From JBCDCU01 sp039180865 (GTDB lineage: Bacteria > Pseudomonadota > Alphaproteobacteria > Rhizobiales > JACESI01): a DNA stretch of 8,408 nucleotides. The notes beneath the pieces are model-generated. The model saw only the letters and a program-made list of their open reading frames with translations, was not told where the DNA came from and made no database searches. The position numbers and the translations under genes are program-made. The stretch is taken from contig JBCDCZ010000201.1 in assembly GCA_039180865.1 (NCBI GenBank), positions 1 to 8,408 of the forward strand, written 5' to 3'. Positions 1-6,278 of the stretch are shown here, in pieces (position 1 is the first letter of the stretch; each line of letters opens with the position of its first letter).

Positions 1-2313
1 AACGCCAACCATCTGCGGTCGAAGGATGACGGGCTCAAGGTCGGTGGCCATCAGGCCTCCTCCGCGTCTTTGGTGTCGATCATGACGACGCTTTATTTTT
101 CGGTGTTGCGGCCGGAAGACCGGGTTGCGGTCAAGCCGCATGCGTCTCCCGTCTTTCATGCCCTCCAGTACCTTATGGGCAATCTGGATCTTGACCGTAT
201 GAAGGCGTTTCGCGGATTACAAGGCGTCCAATCCTATCCGTCGCGCACGAAGGATGTCGATGACGTCGACTTTTCGACGGGTTCGGTCGGTCTTGGCGTT
301 GCGATCACGGCATTTGCATCGCTCGTACAAGACTATATCAGCGCCAAGGAATGGGGACGGGATGTCACCGAAGGTCGGATGATCGCGCTTGTCGGCGATG
401 CCGAGCTTGATGAGGGCAATGTTTACGAATGCCTGCAGGAGGGGTGGAAGCACGATATCCGCAATTGCTGGTGGATCATCGATTATAACCGCCAATCGCT
501 CGACGGCGTGGTCCATGAGGGACTCTGGGCCCGGATTAATGCCATATTCGAAGCATTCGGTTGGGCGGTTGTGACACTCAAATACGGCGCGCTCCAAAAG
601 GCTGCTTTCGCCGAGCCCGGTGGTGAGAGGCTAAAGCAATGGATTGATGAATGTTCGAACCAGCTCTACTCCGCCCTGACATTCCAGGGCGGGGCGGTCT
701 GGCGGAAACGGCTTATGGACGATCTTGGCGATCAGGGCGACGTAACCCGATTGATCGACAGCCGTTCCGATGAGGCGCTTGCCGAACTCATGGAAAATCT
801 GGGCGGCCATTGTCTTGAGACCCTCAGGCAAGCGTTTGAGGCCGTCGATCATGACCGACCGATCTGTTTCCTCGCCTACACGATAAAAGGATGGGGAACG
901 CCGCTTGCGGGTCACAAGGACAATCATGCCGGCCTAATGACGAAGGCCCAGATGGCAGCATGGCAGCACGAAATGGGCGTCGCTGAGGGTGATGAGTGGG
1001 AGCCTTTAGCAACCGTCAGTGAGCCGGATCATTTCAAAGCGTTTCTGGAAAAGGTCGCTTTTTTCGAGAAGGGAACACGCCGCTTCGATGACGGCAAACT
1101 CGCGGCCCCTGCAATTAACGTTGCGACCGACAGAGAAATCTCCACACAAATGGGGTTCGGGAAGATCCTCGACGAGATTGCGCGTGGTTCGACTCCCCTC
1201 AGCGAACGGATTGTCACGACGTCACCCGATGTGACGGTATCGACCAATCTTGGTCCATGGGTCAATCGGCGTGGTTTGTTTGCCCGCGAGAAAAAGGAAG
1301 ACACCTTCCAGCTTGAGCGGATCCCGTCGACCCAGAAATGGACTTTCAGCCCCGGTGGGCAGCACATCGAACTTGGTATCGCGGAAATGAACCTCTTTCT
1401 GCTCCTTGGTGCCGCCGGGCTTTCCCATTCGCTCTTCGGCAAACGTCTGATCCCGGTCGGGACGGTCTATGATCCATTCGTATCCCGGGGTCTGGATGCC
1501 CTGAATTACGCTTGTTACCAGGATGCGCGCTTCCTGATAGCCGGTACCCCGTCCGGCGTAACGCTTGCCCCGGAAGGGGGCGCGCACCAATCAATCGGCA
1601 CACCGCTGATCGGTATGAGCCAGGACGGTCTCGCAGCGTTTGAACCCGCCTATGTCGATGAACTGGCCGTTATCATGGAATGGGCGTTTGACTATTTGCA
1701 ACGCGATGGCGAGGGCGACCCCGATGAACGGACATGGCTGCGCGATGAAACCGGCGGTTCTGTCTATCTGAGACTATCAACCCGTCCTCTTGAGCAGCCG
1801 CCGAAGCGTCGAGACGATGCTTTCCGCAATGGATCAGTCGATGGTGCTTATTGGTGGCGTCCGCCGGGTCCGAACACGGAACTTGTTATCGCTTATCAGG
1901 GCGCTGTTGCGAGCGAAGCCATCGCGGCTGCAGGCGATCTTGGTGGCCGTTATCGTGATATCGCTGTTCTCGCGGTTACATCAGCGGACCGCCTCAATGC
2001 GGGCTGGACTGCTGCCCAGCGCGACCGCGGGCGCGGGAACCGAGAGGCGACGAGCCATGTCGAACGCTTACTGGCACCGCTTCCCGGCCACTGCGCCATA
2101 GTGACCGTGATTGATGGCCATCCGGCGACTCTCGGATGGCTTGGCGCTGTCGCAGGTCACCGGACAATCCCGCTTGGTGTTGAGCACTTCGGTCAAACCG
2201 GCACAGTTCAGGATCTCTATCGGCATTTTGGAATTGACCGTCATTCGATCACGCAATTGGCCGAGGGCGCACTCCTGACAGGAAAGGAAATCAGGGATCG
2301 CGCAGCGGTTTGA
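1..2313 (+). CDS. AceE-type pyruvate dehydrogenase E1 / transketolase-like ThDP enzyme (5' end outside window)
   Basis: The reading frame is open from base 1, so the start lies upstream; 770 codons precede the TGA. The product resembles the homodimeric E1 of pyruvate dehydrogenase, which decarboxylates a 2-oxo acid on thiamine diphosphate (ThDP). Compared from memory with E. coli AceE, I see the active-site histidine of GGHQAS (49-51), the histidine of KPHASP (139-141), the ThDP/Mg motif GDAELDE (394-414) with the metal-ligand pair N and Q in DYNRQSLDG (481-507), TIKGWG then HKDNHAG (about 880-930), the catalytic glutamate in GIAE (1384-1386), and a transketolase C-terminal domain ending in HFGQTGT and DLYRHFGID (2188-2238). 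The motif reads GDA, not the usual GDG. No E2 or E3 gene is in the window, and Hyphomicrobiales normally use a heterodimeric PdhA/PdhB E1. Such proteins are often annotated simply as transketolase. The family is secure; the substrate is not. Confidence 0.85.
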   Translation, partial: NANHLRSKDDGLKVGGHQASSASLVSIMTTLYFSVLRPEDRVAVKPHASPVFHALQYLMGNLDLDRMKAFRGLQGVQSYPSRTKDVDDVDFSTGSVGLGVAITAFASLVQDYISAKEWGRDVTEGRMIALVGDAELDEGNVYECLQEGWKHDIRNCWWIIDYNRQSLDGVVHEGLWARINAIFEAFGWAVVTLKYGALQKAAFAEPGGERLKQWIDECSNQLYSALTFQGGAVWRKRLMDDLGDQGDVTRLIDSRSDEALAELMENLGGHCLETLRQAFEAVDHDRPICFLAYTIKGWGTPLAGHKDNHAGLMTKAQMAAWQHEMGVAEGDEWEPLATVSEPDHFKAFLEKVAFFEKGTRRFDDGKLAAPAINVATDREISTQMGFGKILDEIARGSTPLSERIVTTSPDVTVSTNLGPWVNRRGLFAREKKEDTFQLERIPSTQKWTFSPGGQHIELGIAEMNLFLLLGAAGLSHSLFGKRLIPVGTVYDPFVSRGLDALNYACYQDARFLIAGTPSGVTLAPEGGAHQSIGTPLIGMSQDGLAAFEPAYVDELAVIMEWAFDYLQRDGEGDPDERTWLRDETGGSVYLRLSTRPLEQPPKRRDDAFRNGSVDGAYWWRPPGPNTELVIAYQGAVASEAIAAAGDLGGRYRDIAVLAVTSADRLNAGWTAAQRDRGRGNREATSHVERLLAPLPGHCAIVTVIDGHPATLGWLGAVAGHRTIPLGVEHFGQTGTVQDLYRHFGIDRHSITQLAEGALLTGKEIRDRAAV

Positions 2314-2334
2314 TTGTCGCAAATACTACGCTGC
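2302..2334. terminator. weak hairpin across a convergent gene junction
   Basis: GCAGCG at 2302-2307 pairs with CGCTGC at 2329-2334, and inside it TTTG (2309-2312) can pair with CAAA (2320-2323). The structure covers both facing stop codons, TGA of the AceE-like gene and TAG of mtnA, which are only 12 bases apart. On the + strand only TTT follows, and on the - strand there is no T-run. It may slow transcription from either side, but it is not a classical terminator. Confidence 0.25.
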
Positions 2335-3411
2335 TTTGAGATCCGGAAAGAGCTCTCCAAGGCCAGCCGCAGAAGCATCGCAAATGCCACGCTCGGTAAT
2401 AAGGCCGGTTACATATTTTGCAGGCGTCACGTCGAAGGCATAGTTTCCGGCAGGGGTTTCCTGCGGTGAAATGCGAACCGATTTGATGGTGCCGTCATGC
2501 AGGCCCTGCACGTAACTCACCTCATCGGGGGAGCGCTCCTCGATTGGAATTTCTTTCAATCCGTCAGAAACTGTCCAATCGATGGTTGGCGATGGCAGCG
2601 CCACGTAAAACGGGACATTGTTGTCGCGCGCCGCAAGTGCTTTCAGATATGTGCCGATCTTGTTGCAGACGTCGCCGGATGCCGTAACCCGATCCGTCCC
2701 GGTTATCACGATGTCGACCATGCCGTGCTGCATCAGATGGCCACCCGCATTGTCGACAATCAGCGTGTGGGGGACGCCGTGGCTTGCGAGCTCCCACGAC
2801 GTTAAATGCGCTCCCTGGTTGCGCGGACGCGTTTCGTCGACCCACACATGGACATCAATGCCAAGATCGTGCGCCTGATAAATCGGGGATGTCGCCGTTC
2901 CCCAGTCCACCGTCGCGATCCAGCCTGCATTGCAATGGGTCAAGATGTTGACGGGTCCATCTTTGCGCCCGGCGATATCCTTCAGAAGGTCTAGACCATT
3001 CGCACCGATCCGCCGGTTGATTTCAACGTCTTCGTCGCAGATTGCAGCAGCGAGTTGAAAGGCCGCGTCGCGTCTGTTGCCAAGCGGCAGCGGCGTCAAA
3101 TGCGCCATCACGCGATCAAGCGCCCATCTCAGGTTGATCGCAGTCGGCCGTGTCGCGGCGAGACGATCATAGGCTGCGAGCAAATGCGCATTGCCCGGAT
3201 TATCCGCAGTAGCGATCGCCATACCGTAAGCAGCCGTCGCACCGATCAGGGGTGCGCCGCGCACGAGCATATCGGTAATGGCCCTGGCAGCGTCTTCAAG
3301 TGTCTGCAATTCGACGATTGGCATTTCGTGGGGAAGCCGCGTCTGGTCAATAATCATGACCCGGCCATCTTCAACCCAGATCGAACGATAGGCCTTGCCG
3401 TTGATTTTCAT
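2326..3411 (-). CDS. mtnA: S-methyl-5-thioribose-1-phosphate isomerase
   Basis: A cytosolic enzyme that converts 5-methylthioribose-1-phosphate (MTR-1-P) to 5-methylthioribulose-1-phosphate, the step after MtnK in MTA salvage. The 361-residue product has the normal length for the family, which belongs to the eIF2B-like fold. Visible motifs are RGAPLIG (51-57), the catalytic cysteine in ILTHCNAG (C160), VDETRPRNQGAHLTSWEL (191-208), and the catalytic aspartate in ITGTDRV (D240) followed by SGDVCNKIGTY (245-255). C160 and D240 fall at the same numbers as the catalytic pair known from Bacillus MtnA, which separates this protein from true eIF2B subunits. Its ATG overlaps the mtnK stop in an ATGA, and GAGGAGGG lies just upstream inside mtnK, so translation is probably coupled. 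No aldolase, dehydratase or other later salvage gene follows; the next gene downstream faces it. Confidence 0.95.
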   Translation of the reverse strand: MKINGKAYRSIWVEDGRVMIIDQTRLPHEMPIVELQTLEDAARAITDMLVRGAPLIGATAAYGMAIATADNPGNAHLLAAYDRLAATRPTAINLRWALDRVMAHLTPLPLGNRRDAAFQLAAAICDEDVEINRRIGANGLDLLKDIAGRKDGPVNILTHCNAGWIATVDWGTATSPIYQAHDLGIDVHVWVDETRPRNQGAHLTSWELASHGVPHTLIVDNAGGHLMQHGMVDIVITGTDRVTASGDVCNKIGTYLKALAARDNNVPFYVALPSPTIDWTVSDGLKEIPIEERSPDEVSYVQGLHDGTIKSVRISPQETPAGNYAFDVTPAKYVTGLITERGICDASAAGLGELFPDLKAA

Positions 3412-3425
3412 CGTGAGCCCTCCTC
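3408..3425 (-). promoter_or_regulatory. mtnA ribosome binding site and mtnK/mtnA stop-start overlap
   Basis: On the minus strand GAGGAGGG (3418-3425) sits 6 bases before the mtnA ATG (3409-3411). The ATG shares bases with the mtnK TGA (3408-3410), giving ATGA. This fixes the mtnA start and points to translational coupling within one mRNA. Confidence 0.85.
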
Positions 3426-4682
3426 AATGGCGCGTGCCATGCGGGCGATATCACCGAAGCCAGCGATCTGTGCGCGGTCGGTAATCAGCATCCGGGCAAG
3501 TGCGAGCGCCTTTTTCTCACATTTTGCCCGAAGATCGACATCCTCGATAGCCTCCATATCCTCAACATGGGCAATGCCGAGGATACGTCGGAGCATTTTC
3601 GCGCCGGAAAACCCTATGGAGTCACAGAGGACACCATCGAGATAGCGGGTCAGGGCTCGTTCGGATGAAGCGGTGTCATCTTCTGCAAACAGGGTTGTGG
3701 GATAAAGCGATCCTGCCCTCTGGGTGCGCCAAAGCTTGGTGAATTCACGCTCGAAGACGGACCAGACATCAAGCATGACGGAGAGGATCCATTCCCGGTA
3801 AGCATCTCTCTCTCCGGATATCGTTTCGTGTCCTTCTTGCGAGAAATAGGCGAGAAGCAGGTTCGCCTGCAGCGCTCCGATGTCAAAGCCCATCGGTCCG
3901 TAAAAGGCGAATTCGGGATCGATGACGCGGGTATCATCCTCGGTCACCATAATTGATCCAGAATGAAGGTCACCATGGATCAGGGTTTCCGTCTTCGCCA
4001 TGAACAGCGTCTTCAACTCTTGAATGCTGATCTTCAACGCGCCGTCTGCGCGAATATCAGCGGCGACAGCGTCAAGCTGCGGACTGGTGTGACGGTTGAG
4101 TTCGGCCTCGAAATAGGGATCATCGAAGATGACCTGCTCGGTCAGAGCACACATCACGTGATTTTCTGAAAAGAGCGCGACATTGAGTTTCTTCGTCTCA
4201 CCATCAAGCGCGAGATCGGAGTAAGAAAAGAGCGTGTGCGCCATGAAACGCCCGGCATGCTCGGCAAGCTTCGGATAGATCTGACCCGCAATCAGCCCTT
4301 TGCGCAGGATGATGTGCGGTGTGAGGTGCTCCATGACGATGAGCGCCATTTCATGATCGTAATGAATGACAGAAGGCGTGAGACCCGGTGCAGCACTTTC
4401 CTCCCGCACCAGCGCTTCATGTTCGAAATAGGCGCGTGAAAGCGGCAATGGCCAACTTTCACCGACAAGCCGAACATAAGGAAGCGCCTGCTTTGCAACC
4501 ACGGACTGCGCGCCAGAGCGCACGATGAAGACGAGATTGAGATTGCCGTCGCCAACTTCTTCCGCTGTCCATTGCGCTGGATCGCCGCCGAGCAGATCCG
4601 CCACAGCGGAAAGGGTCGCAAGATGTCCTGTCACGGTTTCCGGTGTCAGGGCTGAATAAGTGGTCGGAGCGCTATATGCCAT
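3408..4682 (-). CDS. mtnK: S-methyl-5-thioribose kinase
   Basis: Phosphorylates 5-methylthioribose on O1 with ATP to give MTR-1-P, the substrate of MtnA encoded next. The 424-residue protein has an aminoglycoside-phosphotransferase/protein-kinase-like fold. Visible motifs are the nucleotide loop GDGNLNLVF (44-52), an AKQALPYVRLVGESWPL segment (63-79), a VMEHL hinge (116-120), the catalytic loop IHGDLHSGS (235-243, catalytic D238) and the metal-binding DPE (255-257) in place of the DFG of protein kinases, followed by FAFYGPMGFD. HGDLH plus DPE with the GDGNLNLVF loop is diagnostic for MtnK rather than homoserine or choline kinases. The ATG at 4680-4682 has only a weak Shine-Dalgarno, GAGAGA at 4689-4694. 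It is the first gene of the mtnK-mtnA operon and diverges from the cytochrome gene. The presence of a kinase implies that MTA is first hydrolysed by a nucleosidase encoded elsewhere. Confidence 0.95.
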   Translation of the reverse strand: MAYSAPTTYSALTPETVTGHLATLSAVADLLGGDPAQWTAEEVGDGNLNLVFIVRSGAQSVVAKQALPYVRLVGESWPLPLSRAYFEHEALVREESAAPGLTPSVIHYDHEMALIVMEHLTPHIILRKGLIAGQIYPKLAEHAGRFMAHTLFSYSDLALDGETKKLNVALFSENHVMCALTEQVIFDDPYFEAELNRHTSPQLDAVAADIRADGALKISIQELKTLFMAKTETLIHGDLHSGSIMVTEDDTRVIDPEFAFYGPMGFDIGALQANLLLAYFSQEGHETISGERDAYREWILSVMLDVWSVFEREFTKLWRTQRAGSLYPTTLFAEDDTASSERALTRYLDGVLCDSIGFSGAKMLRRILGIAHVEDMEAIEDVDLRAKCEKKALALARMLITDRAQIAGFGDIARMARAIEEGSR

Positions 4683-4737
4683 GGAGTGTCTCTCGCTAGG
4701 GTCTGGTCTTATCTCAGTTCAGCTTGCACGGATCGCA

Positions 4738-4777
4738 GCCAGCCAAGCGCATGTAAGGACTTTGTGGCCCGGCTGAC
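4738..4777 (-). other. possible stem-loop in the mtnK leader
   Basis: In the 235-base gap between mtnK and the cytochrome gene, GCCAGCC (4738-4744) and GGCTGAC (4771-4777) can form a 7-bp stem with a 26-base loop. The one imperfect position is a G-U wobble in minus-strand RNA but a C-A mismatch in plus-strand RNA, so the structure would favour the mtnK leader. It matches no riboswitch class that I recognise, and chance is a real alternative. Confidence 0.2.
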
Positions 4778-4838
4778 AATCGGAAAAGACCTTCAGGTTA
4801 CGTTCAGTCGGAGCGCCATATCACAATCAAGCTATGCG

Positions 4839-4867
4839 GCATTATTCAGATGGAAATTCCGATTCAA
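4839..4867 (-). promoter_or_regulatory. candidate mtnK promoter
   Basis: On the minus strand TTGAAT (4862-4867) is followed by AATAAT (complement of 4841-4846), with a spacer of 15 bases. AATAAT is close to the TATAAT consensus, but the spacer is short and a hexamer at the ideal 17-base spacing is poor. If used, it would leave an mtnK leader of roughly 150 bases. Weak evidence. Confidence 0.2.
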
Positions 4868-4917
4868 TGCGTTAAGTAAGGATCGAGTTGCTTATGTTAG
4901 AGGAGACGAGACGTATC

Positions 4918-5367
4918 ATGAGCCTAAAGCTTAAGAGCCTCACCGCCGGCCTTTTTATTGCATCAGTCATGAGCTTTCCGGTCGCAACGCCTGCGTTTGC
5001 CGAGGGAGATGTGGCCGCCGGTGAAAAGGTTTTCCGCAAATGTAAAGCCTGCCACCGCATTGGCGACAATGCGAGGAACGGCGTTGGACCTGCATTGAAT
5101 AACGTTGTTGGTCAACCCGTGGCGTCGGTAGAAGGCTACAAGTACGGCAAGGGTATTCTCGCTGCGAAGGAAGGCGGACTCGTCTGGAACGCAGAGACTT
5201 TGGATGGATATCTGACAGATCCCAAAGCCTATCTCGCTGAAGTGACGGGCGATCCAAAAGCACAAGCAAAAATGGTTTTTAAACTGCGCAAGGAAGAAGA
5301 GCGCGTGAACGTTATCGCGTATCTTAAGTCATTCAGCACAGCGGAAGCCGCACCGGAAACCAACTAG
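4918..5367 (+). CDS. periplasmic class I cytochrome c (c2-like)
   Basis: A small electron carrier exported to the periplasm, where haem is attached covalently. The 149-residue precursor begins with a signal peptide: basic MSLKLK, a hydrophobic core and a likely cut at AFA/EG after residue 28, leaving about 121 residues. The mature part has the haem site CKACH (42-46, H46 as proximal ligand), the GVGPALNNVVGQ segment (55-66), GYKYGKG (73-79), a GLVWNAETLDGYL stretch (87-99) and the distal methionine in AKMVFKL (M119), followed by the terminal helix VNVIAYLKSF. It most resembles cytochrome c2/c550-type proteins of alphaproteobacteria, which shuttle electrons between the bc1 complex and oxidases; its partner is not shown. 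I chose ATG 4918 over TTG 4888 and ATG 4894 because it gives a clean signal peptide and follows GAGGAG (4900-4905), although that spacing of 12 bases is slightly long. It is monocistronic. Confidence 0.9.
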   Translation: MSLKLKSLTAGLFIASVMSFPVATPAFAEGDVAAGEKVFRKCKACHRIGDNARNGVGPALNNVVGQPVASVEGYKYGKGILAAKEGGLVWNAETLDGYLTDPKAYLAEVTGDPKAQAKMVFKLRKEEERVNVIAYLKSFSTAEAAPETN

Positions 5368-5403
5368 TTTTGTTCGGAGCTGATCCGAGAAACGAGGATT
5401 TGA

Positions 5404-5429
5404 GGGTCGCTCTTGGAGCGACCCTTTTT
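5404..5429 (+). terminator. intrinsic terminator of the cytochrome c gene
   Basis: A perfect 9-bp stem, GGGTCGCTC (5404-5412) and GAGCGACCC (5416-5424), with a TTG loop, is followed directly by TTTTTCTTT. It lies 36 bases after the cytochrome stop codon. The opposite strand lacks a T-run after the stem, so it acts mainly on + strand transcription, although the stem could also hinder the convergent gene's transcript. Confidence 0.95.
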
Positions 5430-5451
5430 CTTTCAGATCTTAACTGAACCC

Positions 5452-6144
5452 CTAGATGCTGCTGCGCTGTGCGAGCCCCGGCTTTTGTGACCCGGATAGC
5501 ATTTTGTAAACATGCACCATGAAGGCGGTTGCGAAAAGCGGTGTCAGAAGGTTCAAAATCGGGACCGCAAGGAAGGCTGCGATCACAAGTCCCGAAAGGA
5601 AAACCATAAAGGCGTGCTCTTCCCGGAAGGCCTTTGCCTCTTCCGGCGCGCGGAAGCGAAATGCAGCCATCTCGAAGTATTCCCGGCCGAGCAAATAGCC
5701 ATTCGCGATAAAGAAGATTGGAACGCCCAGGCCAAAAAAGAGAACAAGGATCAGGGCAAAGAGGTTAACCCCGAGGACCACCAGAAAGAACCGGATCGAT
5801 TGACCGATCGATTTCACGAAGGACATGTCCCGTCCCGGAGGATCCTGCGGATATTGTCCCCGTTCTACCAGACCGGCGATCTCATCGAGAAAAATTCCTG
5901 CAAAGGCCGAAGTGATCGGCGCAATCAGGAAAGCCATACCGAATAGAAGACCGGCGCCCGTTGCAAACGCAATTAGCGTTTCGAGCCACGGATAGGGTAC
6001 GACCAGAAACATCGCAAGAAGCGCCTGAACCCCGATCCAAAGGAGCACCAGAACAAGCAGCGTCAGCCCGAGCGATTTCCAAAAAACGCTTCGAAACGGT
6101 TTGGAGAAGATCTGGCGAAGGGCAAGGTTTGCAGCGTGGAACAT
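5452..6144 (-). CDS. CysZ/EI24-family integral membrane protein
   Basis: A 230-residue inner-membrane protein of the EI24 domain family (formerly DUF540), which includes the CysZ sulfate permease and is usually labelled 'sulfate transporter family'. An N-terminal amphipathic segment, MFHAANLALRQIFSKPFRSV, is followed by strongly hydrophobic stretches at about 26-50, 57-85, 117-150 and 179-213. Family-like blocks are FLDEIAGLVE (85-94), NGYLLGREYFEMAAFR (148-163) and PILNLLTPLFATAFM (195-209). The frame stays open upstream to 6279, but I placed the start at ATG 6142-6144: the preceding 45 residues are polar, unlike the family, and would run into the start region of the divergent kinase gene. 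The Shine-Dalgarno is weak (CGGAT at 6151-6155). No cys genes are nearby, so a sulfate role is not supported by context. It faces the cytochrome gene. Confidence 0.8.
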   Translation of the reverse strand: MFHAANLALRQIFSKPFRSVFWKSLGLTLLVLVLLWIGVQALLAMFLVVPYPWLETLIAFATGAGLLFGMAFLIAPITSAFAGIFLDEIAGLVERGQYPQDPPGRDMSFVKSIGQSIRFFLVVLGVNLFALILVLFFGLGVPIFFIANGYLLGREYFEMAAFRFRAPEEAKAFREEHAFMVFLSGLVIAAFLAVPILNLLTPLFATAFMVHVYKMLSGSQKPGLAQRSSI

Positions 6145-6174
6145 CAGTGTATCCGGTTTTACGTCTGTATTGAG

Positions 6175-6203
6175 CAGATAGGTTTTCCACTTGGATTGCG
6201 CAA
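6175..6203 (-). promoter_or_regulatory. candidate promoter for the CysZ-like gene
   Basis: On the minus strand TTGCGC (6198-6203) is followed after exactly 17 bases by TATCTG (6175-6180). Each hexamer matches the sigma-70 consensus only in part. It would start transcription about 25 bases before ATG 6144, which supports the shorter gene model. Confidence 0.25.
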
Positions 6204-6264
6204 CGGCGAGCCATTGTGTAAGCGAGCGGTCGACTGAATCGGGGCAAGACCGCCTCGGATGAAA

Positions 6265-6270
6265 AAGGAG
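6265..6270 (+). promoter_or_regulatory. Shine-Dalgarno that selects a TTG start
   Basis: AAGGAG lies 8 bases before TTG 6279-6281. The next in-frame ATG is at codon 41, past the first conserved PfkB segment, so this site effectively decides the start of the kinase gene. Confidence 0.8.
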
Positions 6271-6278
6271 CGTGCGCA

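Noticed and set aside
1029..1603. Several minus-strand open frames inside the AceE-like gene
   Set aside because: They are antisense to conserved coding sequence, and their products have no motifs.
3055..3645. 196-codon open frame on the + strand
   Set aside because: It lies wholly antisense to mtnA and mtnK, which have clear catalytic motifs; its translation has no recognisable domain and looks like a shadow frame.
4888..4917. Upstream TTG/ATG starts for the cytochrome c gene
   Set aside because: They would put an acidic, polar stretch ahead of the signal peptide and would overlap the likely ribosome binding site.
4683..4917. A known SAM- or SAH-sensing riboswitch before mtnK
   Set aside because: I could not match conserved sequence or pairing of any class I know; only a weak single stem is visible.
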